This document shows positions 48,490 through 64,000 of a stretch of DNA of 64,000 nucleotides, one piece after another. The DNA lies in the NCBI GenBank assembly GCA_018857735.1, contig JABMCL010000509.1, positions 373,501 through 437,500 of the forward strand, given 5' to 3'. Each line of letters begins with the position of its first letter. Within the stretch, counting starts at the first letter, position 1. This DNA comes from Alviniconcha marisindica (taxonomy: Eukaryota > Mollusca > Gastropoda > Provannidae). The notes below the pieces were generated by a model, which was not told the DNA's origin, did no database searches, and saw only the letters and a program-made list of their open reading frames with translations. The position numbers and the translations under genes are program-made.

Positions 48490-48924
48490 ACGAACTCGCG
48501 ATCTTCTGGTCCGCCCCAAAACGACGCAGAGACACTTTTTTTTAACCCTCCATCCCCTTTTCCCGGTATTTTTGCAACTGCAACAGTGGTGGCATTTGTA
48601 CTGCTTCGCAATTCTAGGTTCAGTTTTCCTTGTTATACACAGCGTCAAGCAATGCCTACTCAGAAATCGGTCCGGAAGTGACGCTGCGACCTCTCGCGAC
48701 TTCTTGTGCGAAAGATTACAAAGGGCATTCACTCGTGCAAACCAGCTTCACTGAACCGCCCAATAGGCCGCTGGTTCCAGTGGCCGCAGCACACGTACAA
48801 TTACAAGTGAGGACAATATCTACCTGACAAATCTTTGTCAGCACTTTGAACGACTGACTCGTGTGCTTTGACATCCTCACTGAAGTTTGTTCCAGGTTGC
48901 TAGGACAGCAGCCAGCGTAAATTG

Positions 48925-50035
48925 TCAGCTCATTTTTTAACCACCAGCACTGGTAGACCTTTAGCTCATTTTTTAACCATCAGCACTGGTAGAACTTTAG
49001 CTCATTTTTTAACCATCAGCACTGGTAGACCTTTAGCTCATTTTTTAACTAATAGCACTGGTAGACCTTTAGCTCATTTTTTAACCAATAGCACTGGTGG
49101 ACATTTAGCCTGTTTTTTAACCAGTAGCACTGGGAGACCTTTAGCTCATTTTTAACCAATAGCACTGGTAGACCTTTAGCTAAAAAATTTAACCAATAAC
49201 TCTGGTAGACCTTTAGCTCATTTTTTGGTAGACCTTTAGCTCACTTTTTAACCAATAGCACTGGTAGACCTTTAGCTCATTTTTTAACCAATAGCACTGG
49301 TAGACCTTTAGCTCATTTTTTGGTAGACCTTTAGCTCATTTTTTTTACCAATAACTCTGGTAGACCTTTAGCTCATTTTTTGGTAGACCTTTAGCTCACT
49401 TTTTAACCAATAGCACTGGTAGACCTTTAGCTCATTTTTTAACCAATAACTCTGGTAGACCTTTAGCTCATTTTTTTTGCTAGACCTTTAGCTCACTTTT
49501 TAAACAATAGCACTGGTAGACCTTTAGCTCATTTGTTAACCAATAGCACTGGTAGACCTTTAGCTCATTTTTTAACCAACAGCACTGGTAGACCTTTAGC
49601 TCGTTTTTTAACCAATAGTACTGGTAGAGCTTAGCTCATGTGTTAACCAATAGCACTGGTAGACCTTTAGCTTATTTTTTAACCAATAGCACTGGTAGAC
49701 CTTTAGCTCATTTTTTAACCAATAGCACTGGTAGACCTTTAGCTCATTTTTTGGTAGACCTTTAGCTCATTTTAACAATGTGTAGACCTTTAGCTCATTT
49801 AACTCTGGTAGACCTTTAGCTCATTTTTTGGTAGACCTTTAGCTCATTTTTAAACTGGTAGACCTTTAGCTCATTTTTGGTAGACCTTTAGCTCGTTTTT
49901 TAACCAATAGCACTGGTAGACCTTTAGCTCATTTTTTAACCAATAGCACTGGTAGACCTTTAGCTCATTTTTTAACCAATAGCACTGGTAGACCTTTAGC
50001 TCATTTTTTAACCAATAGCACTGGTGGACTTTTCT
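48925..50035 (+). repeat. About 36-bp minisatellite, 1.1 kb
   Basis: The unit TAGACCTTTAGCTCATTTTT TAACCAATAGCACTGG has a shorter variant class lacking the AACCAATAGCACTGG half. About 30 units. Confidence 0.92.
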
Positions 50036-52190
50036 CTCGCCGGTCTTATTTTGCTGTTACATTTTGCCTAAAGCTTTCCAAGTTTCTGTTTTACGTTGTG
50101 TGTCGGAGACATCAGTGGGATTTTCCTTCACGTGGATTGTTATGTTTTCAGATGCCTTTAGATCCACACTGCGCTGTGTGATAATGTAATGAATGATTTG
50201 TTTGCTTTATTTGTCCATGGTTCAAAGCAGGCACTTTCAATTACGTACCATGTTAGTAATTATTCTGTTAATTGTCACGTCACTGTCATTTTTTGTTTGT
50301 TTGTTTGTTTGTTGCTTTTTGTTTGTTTTTGTTTTTCAAATGTCCTCAGATCCATAGCAAGCTGTGCATTAACGTTATGATTTATATTACTTGATTTCTG
50401 TGTTGTTCAGTAAAGGTACATTATAAAACACAACTTAGATGTCATCATATGCGATTTAAATGTGTAAATCGGAGTGCGTCAGATGTAACTTGAAACGAAG
50501 GAAGATTTTTTCGGCAATGAAAGAGATCGCACAAAGGCAAACAATCAGGTATGCACGCTTAAAAGGAAGAAGACTTTTTCGGCAATGAAACAGATCGCAC
50601 AAAGGCAAACAATAAGGTATGCACGCGTGGGCACGCACACATTTACACACACATACGCAAGCACCAACAGTTAAACGGGACAAAAAGAGAAGACGAAGAC
50701 AAGAAAGGCAGCAGACATGCACCACGGGCGCCATTGTTGCACTATCGACAGACAGCTAATGTAACATTGCAAAGAAAAACAGAAACGAAACATTTGAAGC
50801 CATCAATAATTGAAGTTTGACTTTTCTGGTGATTTCTTCAGGAGCAAGTATTTGATTAAAAGATTCAGTCCGTTTTGTAGTATTCATGAGAAATATGGGG
50901 CCTACACGTACCAGACAGCATCGAATGAATATTGCTCATGGCACGTGAAAGATACTTGGGTCTACCAAGCCGTACCCCAAACAAAATTGCATCTGGAGAG
51001 TTGGGCAGATATCCTCTTTTTAAAACGCCAAGTAACTTACTTACTCCTCTTTTTATTGCCTTATATGTTCGTTAGTTTCGCTTATTGCATATGGAACAGA
51101 GGAGATTACCTAATCAGGATTACAGAATGCTTGTTAATTTTGATGAAAACGGGAAAATGTGTTGGACAACGGAGGTACAAGAAATCCTGTGTAAAGCTGG
51201 CTCTACTTTGTGTGGTTACAACAGGGTGTTTGAGATATCAGATTCTAGATGCTAGATGTTCATGTTCACCCAGGGATGGACTGCTAATATCAGAGACAAA
51301 GAAAGATATGAAACGTATCGATCTCTCAAAGCTATTTTTAAAGCAAAAAATAAATATTTGTTGGATATTCATATATAATAAATACACTGACGTAACTCAG
51401 AATTGGTGTGCTTCCAGTAAATAACAACAAGTATAGATACAGTGACTGCCCCACAACAAAAACTGTGTACATTTTGCCAAGACCACGTTAGCTTGTCATT
51501 TGTACACAGATCTAAGAAAGAAAAAAATGAGCAAAAAGGTACTCAGTCGTTACAGAACATATTAAGATGGGGAAAGAAAGCACTAAAGCTTGTCGACTGC
51601 TTTCAAAGTTCATCTTCCATGCTATCAACAGAAGAAAACATATAAAGGCGTGTAAGCACCTTGGGTTGATATTATGACTTGAAATGACTCCACTCCATTG
51701 GATGACACATATTAGTGTGTCGCATCTTCCATTATAATGTCTCATTATCTCGTTGTGGCTGTTTTGTCTGCTTTTGATGTTGGTGTTGTTGCTTTGTTTC
51801 ATTTGTCTTTTTCTTTCTTTGTTTGTATGTCTTTAATTATTTGCCTGTATATATGTATAATTTAGTTTCTGTATTCACCTGTTTTAGGGTTTGTATGTGG
51901 GCCTCTCTCTCCTTTGCTCATAACAAGTGCGAGGCCAGGTATCAAGACGTATGCAAACACTACCTTGAAGGCAAATGGAGTCCATAGGCCCACCTACATA
52001 AACTATTGCCGGTACCAAAGGCAGCTGTTTGCACAGCATTGCCGTGTTTGGGCCATTGTTTACACACTGGCCCATTAACGTTTTAAACACCTCCGTACAC
52101 TGACGGGCAAAAGAAAGGCAACTGTGTGTTGCTGTGAAATTAGCACGATTTCTTCTTCTCCATGTTCTTGTTTTTTGTTGTTGTTGTTTA
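50036..52190. other. No gene recognised; SINE-like parts
   Basis: A 204-residue open frame (50810-51424) starts without ATG, has no domain and crosses a SINE-like tail (CCTCTTTTTAAAACGCCAAG then TAACTTACTTACTCC), so it is judged non-coding. A repeated 53-bp segment (GATTTTTTCGGCAATGAAAG and GACTTTTTCGGCAATGAAAC) lies at 50500-50620. Confidence 0.5.
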
Positions 52191-52199
52191 TATTGTTCT

Positions 52200-52255
52200 T
52201 GTTGCTCTTCTTCTTCTTCTTCTTCTTCTTCTTCTGCTTCTTCTTCTTCTGTTGT
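52200..52255 (+). repeat. (CTT)n microsatellite
   Basis: TTCTTC run with one TGC interruption, followed by TTGTTGTTT. Confidence 0.9.
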
Positions 52256-52745
52256 TGTTTTTTAGAATGAACAGTGCCTCCTTTAACGTTTTCGTAAACC
52301 CTTCTGAGTTCCAGCAAAAGCCAACAACAAATTTTTGCTTTTTTTTTGGGGGGGGGGGGGGGATTTTTTTAGAGACTACTTTTCTCTGATATAGCATGCT
52401 TTTCTTTTATCTGCCGGTTAACTGTACCCAAAAATCACCAGTCAAAGTGAGCCAGAAAAAGCTTGGGTTAAACCAGTAGATCATTCATTTAATAGTTCAC
52501 TGCACAGCGATAAACACTACAGAATTCTCAAACAAATCAGTGAACAAAATGGTAATAAACAGATTTCTAATCCGCTCAGTCCCTGTATGATACGTGCGCG
52601 AGGCTCAATGCACTATACATCTTGAAATAGCAACAACAATCATCATAACCAAAAGTGGTTGTGTAGCTCCCATCTACCACACAATGTGGGAGCACACAGT
52701 AATTTCCAATACTACTATCAATAATCGAGCATACACATACATACA

Positions 52746-52746
<1 letters not shown>

Positions 52747-52811
<65 letters not shown>

Positions 52812-52830
52812 GCACGCACGCACGCACGAT

Positions 52831-52865
<35 letters not shown>

Positions 52866-52870
52866 TAGCA
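52747..52870 (+). repeat. (CA)n-(CG)n-(GCAC)n microsatellite
   Basis: CA run, short CG run (52795-52808), then GCAC repeats. Confidence 0.93.
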
Positions 52871-52879
52871 CACACACAT

Positions 52880-54780
52880 ACATACATGCATTACAAGTCA
52901 TGGGTTGGTAGATTCATAAGAAGGAGCAACATGACTTTAATCTTTAAAGTGCCGAGACAAATGCAAACAGAAACACTTCGTCAGCTTCGTCGGCTCCTTT
53001 CGCCTGCAGGTTTAGCTGACTACTCGATTACCCACTGTCCTCCACGGCGGGACCACTTTACAGATGGTTGTGGTATGTACCCGCATGCTTCTTCCGATAA
53101 ATAACTGTAGCTCATTACAATAACTATTTTCCCAGTTTTGTCCATGCTATTTCTAACATTTCGTTTCTCGAAGGCCAATCCTTTCTTTAACACACCTAAA
53201 AATAGCCTTTACCTATCAAGAAGCACACGAGTCTGTTACGTAAGTAACACTTTACACCCTCAAATTTAAAGGCTAACATGTTTCTGTCTTCTTCTTCTTC
53301 TTCTTCTTCTTCTTCTTCTTCTTCTTCTTTGTATCTACTTCTCTATATGTAGCTCGTCGAAAAAACATCAATGTAAAAACTTCTAATCAAACATTTTGCT
53401 TTAATGTTCCCCGTCGATTTCGTATCGAATTTAGAAAAGCAGTTTTGTGGGTGAGGATGAGCGGGATTGGATGTCCAGTACTTCGTCAAGTGTTGTAGCT
53501 GGCATGTGGCACATTGCACACTCTTTGGTGCTCCGCACAAAAGGAACGTGCACAGGTCGCCCGAGGAATGGTCATAATAATGATAATGACGATAACAGCG
53601 ACAGCCCTTTTTTACAGCTCAAATTTCACCAGTTTGCAATCGACTCGACGGAAGCAAAACAAGCAAAATCCAAACACACAAAAAGGTAAAAAGAATGCTG
53701 ATTTAATATGACAATACAGAGCATCTGTGAATTAAAAAAGCTTTTTTTATTTTTTTTATTTTTTAAACAAAACCAGCCAAGCCATGCTTAGAAACTAAAG
53801 TGGGGGAAAAGGAGATTATTCGATAATATGAAAATGCATGAAATCAAAATTAAATATGCACTGCTACATTAAAGAAACGTAACTGTACCACAGTGACCTT
53901 CTCCGCTTTTCATGTATGTATAAAGAGAGAATGAAAGCGCGCCTACGAAGGGAAAGAACTAGATCCAGCTGCAACAGAGAGTAACGCACTCCTTTTGATG
54001 ACTAGATCTATTACGTTTTGTACTTTTACATGTAGTGGGCAAACGACACCCTTTAAAGCTGCTCGGACACTAAAAAAGAAAAAGAGATAAGATATATGTA
54101 TACAGGCGCTCAGTGTTGCCACAGCTTTCTCAAGTCCAAACCAAACTACGACGGAATTTTACTTCGCGTTTATTCTGATCCAAGTTTGTGTTTGTACAGG
54201 AGTGGCAACCAGACATTGATATGAGAATGAAGACAGGCTGTGAAACAGAGACGTGGGGCTGCCATCAGCATTGCTTTGCTGCGGGCGTTGCAACACGGAA
54301 TGAAGTGAATCACTGCACAAAGGGCTCTGCCGAAGAAGAAGAAGAACTGGAAGAAGAGAAAGTAAAACCGATTCAAGACAAACCTTGCTGTTCTCTTTTG
54401 CCAGTCACTGACATCACGCGCAGGTAAGAAGGGTTCAGTGACCGTGTTTCTGACTTCCGGTTCACTTCAACACAAAAAATAATGCGTTTTAGGTCCGCCA
54501 CTGTAAGTTGTCATCTTATCTTTGACACGAACACGGAAAACCTGGCCAGAATGTGCACCTTACATCTACACACTTTCGCTTGATGCGTAAGTAAGCTTTA
54601 ATCATCAGCATTGGCAGCAACTCCTGACAACGCATCGAGGATTAAACTACCATATGTATCTCGGTTAGGCAAAAACAAAACAAGCGCCAGAATTGACTAT
54701 CACTGTATGATAATCATCACAACTGTTTCCTGCAATAGAGTGAGTCAGTTTAGGAATATATTGTGTTTCATTTTCTTTCC
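52880..54780. other. No gene recognised; includes (TTC)n at 53287-53328
   Basis: Only short frames. 54190-54425 has an open frame with a Glu-rich run (EEEEELEEEK) and a GCAG/GTAAGA-like end near 54422, which could be an exon, but no family was recognised. Confidence 0.4.
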
Positions 54781-54784
54781 TCTT

Positions 54785-56515
54785 ACTCATCCTCCGATCC
54801 CACTTTCTTACCTTTCTTTCTCTCCCCACACTCCCCACTTTCCCCTCTTTCTCTCCCCACACTCCCCACTTTCCCCTCGTTCTCTCCCCCACATTCCCCA
54901 CTTTCCCCTCTTTCTCTCCCCACACTCACCACCTTCCCTTCTTTCTCTCCCCACACTCCCCACTTTCCCTTCTGTCTCTCCCCACACTCACCCACTTTCC
55001 CCTCTTTCTCTCCCCACACTCCCCACTTTCCCCTCTTTCTCTCCCCACACTCCCCCCTTTCCCCTCTTTCTCTCCCCACACTCCCCACTTTCCCTTCTGT
55101 CTCTCCCCACACTCACCCCTTTCCCCTCTTTATCTGCCCACACTCCCCTTCCCTCTTCTCTCCCCCACTCCCCCTTTCCCCTCTTCCCCCACACTCCCCA
55201 TTTCCCTCTTTCTCTCCCCACACTCCCCCTTTCCCTTCCTTCTCTCCCCACACTCCCCCTCTCTCCCCCACACTCCCTTTCCCCTCTTTCTCTCCCACAC
55301 TCCCCCTTTCCCCTTTCTCTCCCCACACTCCCTTTCCCTCTTCTCTCCCCACACTCCCCCTTTCCCTCTTTTCTCCACACTCCCCCTTTCCCTCTTCTCT
55401 CCCCACACTCCCACTTTCCCCTCTTTCTCTCCCACACTCCCCACTTTCCCTCTTCTCTCCCCACACTCCCACTTTCCCCTTCTTTCTCTCCCACACTCCC
55501 CACTTTCCCCTCTTTCTCTCCCCACACTCCCCCTTTCCCTTCTTTCTCTCCCCACACTCCCCACTTTCCCCTCTTTCTCTCCCCACACTCCCCACTTTCC
55601 CCTTCTTTCTCTCCCCACACTCCCACTTTCCCCTCTTTCTCTCCCCACACTTCCCCCTTATCCCTTCCCTTTCTCTCCCCACATCCCCACTTTCCCCTCT
55701 TTCTCTCCCCACACTCCCCACTTTCCCCTCTTTCTCTCCCCACACTCCCCACTTTCCCCTTTACTCTCCCCACACTCACCCTTTCCCTTCTTCTCTCCCC
55801 ACACTCCCCACTTTCCCCTCTTTCTCTCCCCACACTCACCACTTTCCCCTCTTTCTCTCCCCACACTCACCCCTTTCCCTTCTTTCTCTCCCCACATTCC
55901 CCCATTCCCCCTTTCTCTCCCCACACTCCCCTTTCCCTCTTTCTCTCCCACACTCTCCCCCCCCTTTTTTTTTTCCCCCTCTTTCTCTCCCCCACACTCA
56001 CCACTTTCCCCTCTTTCTCTCCCCACACTCACCCCTTTTCCCCTCTTTCCTCTTGCCCCACAAGACTACACCACTCTTCCCCTCTTTCTCTCCCTCACAC
56101 TTCCCCCCCACTTTCCCCTCTTTCTCTCCCCCCCCCTCCCCAGATCCCACTTTCCCTCTTTCTCCCCACACTCACCCCTTTTCCCTCTTTCTCTGCCGCC
56201 GACTCACCACTTCCCTCTTTCTCTCCCCACTCACCACTTTCCCCTCTTTTATCCCCATCTCTCCCCACTTCCCTTTTTCACTCCCCACACTCCCCACTTT
56301 CCCCTCCTTCTCTGCCGCCAGACTCACCACTTTCCCCTCTTTCTCTGCCAACGGACTAACCACTTTCCCCTCTCTCTCCCCACACTCACCACTTTCCCCT
56401 CTTTCTCTCCCCACACTCACCACTTTCCCCTCTTTCTCTCCCCACACTCACCACTTTCCCCTCTTTCTCTGCCGCCAGACTCACCACTTTCCACACTTTC
56501 TATGCCCCACAGTCC
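54785..56515 (+). repeat. 1.7-kb polypyrimidine minisatellite before the cyclase gene
   Basis: The unit is about 26-31 bp: CTCTTTCTCTCCCCACACTC then CCCACTTTCCC. The plus strand is almost free of G. Units near the right end read CTCTGCCGCCAGACTCACC, and the last reads TTTCTATGCCCCACAGTCCC, so the unit resembles a polypyrimidine tract plus acceptor. A 656-residue frame runs through the array into exon 1 because the repeat lacks stops; it is not a protein. Confidence 0.92.
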
Positions 56516-56574
56516 CGCTTTTCACAGTGACAGGGTTGTCAAACCGGTGGAGTCGGTCGCTCACTGGAAAAAGA

Positions 56575-64000
<7,426 letters not shown>

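Noticed and set aside
48925..50035. Regularly spaced repeats resembling a CRISPR array
   Set aside because: Spacers are copies of each other, and this is a eukaryotic minisatellite with variable unit deletion.
50810..51424. 204-residue open frame, apparently unique
   Set aside because: No ATG at the start, no recognisable domain, and it crosses a SINE-like (CTTA)n tail; AT-rich composition without coding bias.

Overview
The window looks like nuclear DNA from a mollusc, most likely a marine gastropod. The genes are split by long, repeat-filled introns with GT/AG borders. The secreted ADP-ribosyl cyclase at the right end follows the Aplysia enzyme motif by motif, and the DNA is loaded with dinucleotide microsatellites, minisatellites, tRNA-headed SINEs and decayed transposons. 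No prokaryotic, organellar or viral gene was recognised. The genus cannot be named from the sequence alone.

Layout. (1) 1-13.9 kb, + strand: the 3' part of CDC16/APC6, a TPR subunit of the anaphase-promoting complex. Six coding exons are resolved with consistent phases, ending at a stop at 13335. The 7.3-kb intron holds a piggyBac transposase fragment, a heavily frameshifted repeat-associated gene on the minus strand (3.3-5.2 kb) and several minisatellites. (2) 14-45 kb: mostly gene-poor repeat DNA. It contains a TTAA-flanked piggyBac-like MITE, a 2.2-kb 24-bp-type minisatellite, a G-run-rich array, SINEs, a broken C2H2 zinc-finger gene at 32.5-33.1 kb, a Kolobok-like element carrying the start of a THAP protein at 37.7-38.5 kb, a Harbinger-like MITE and an L2/CR1-type LINE 3' end at 39.9-41.9 kb. 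(3) 45.8-47.2 kb, + strand: a largely intact single-exon PGAP4 (TMEM246) homologue, a Golgi GPI-glycan glycosyltransferase, interrupted by one frameshift. (4) 47.7-54.8 kb: repeats plus a decayed SAP-domain fragment. (5) 54.8-64.0 kb, + strand: an ADP-ribosyl cyclase gene with five resolved coding exons. The last one runs off the window and carries the catalytic-glutamate motif.

The most striking structural pattern is that the minisatellites inside both multi-exon genes sit against exon-intron junctions. In CDC16 the repeat units carry copies of the neighbouring splice site plus a few exon bases: eight tandem acceptors before exon 2 of this window, a donor array after it, a donor array split by a transposon after exon 5, and three tandem acceptors before the last exon. 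In the cyclase gene four acceptors and one donor lie next to such arrays. These arrays also explain nearly all the long open frames in the window, because many units are multiples of 3 bp or lack stop-forming bases. The genes do not form a pathway together; they are unrelated neighbours.
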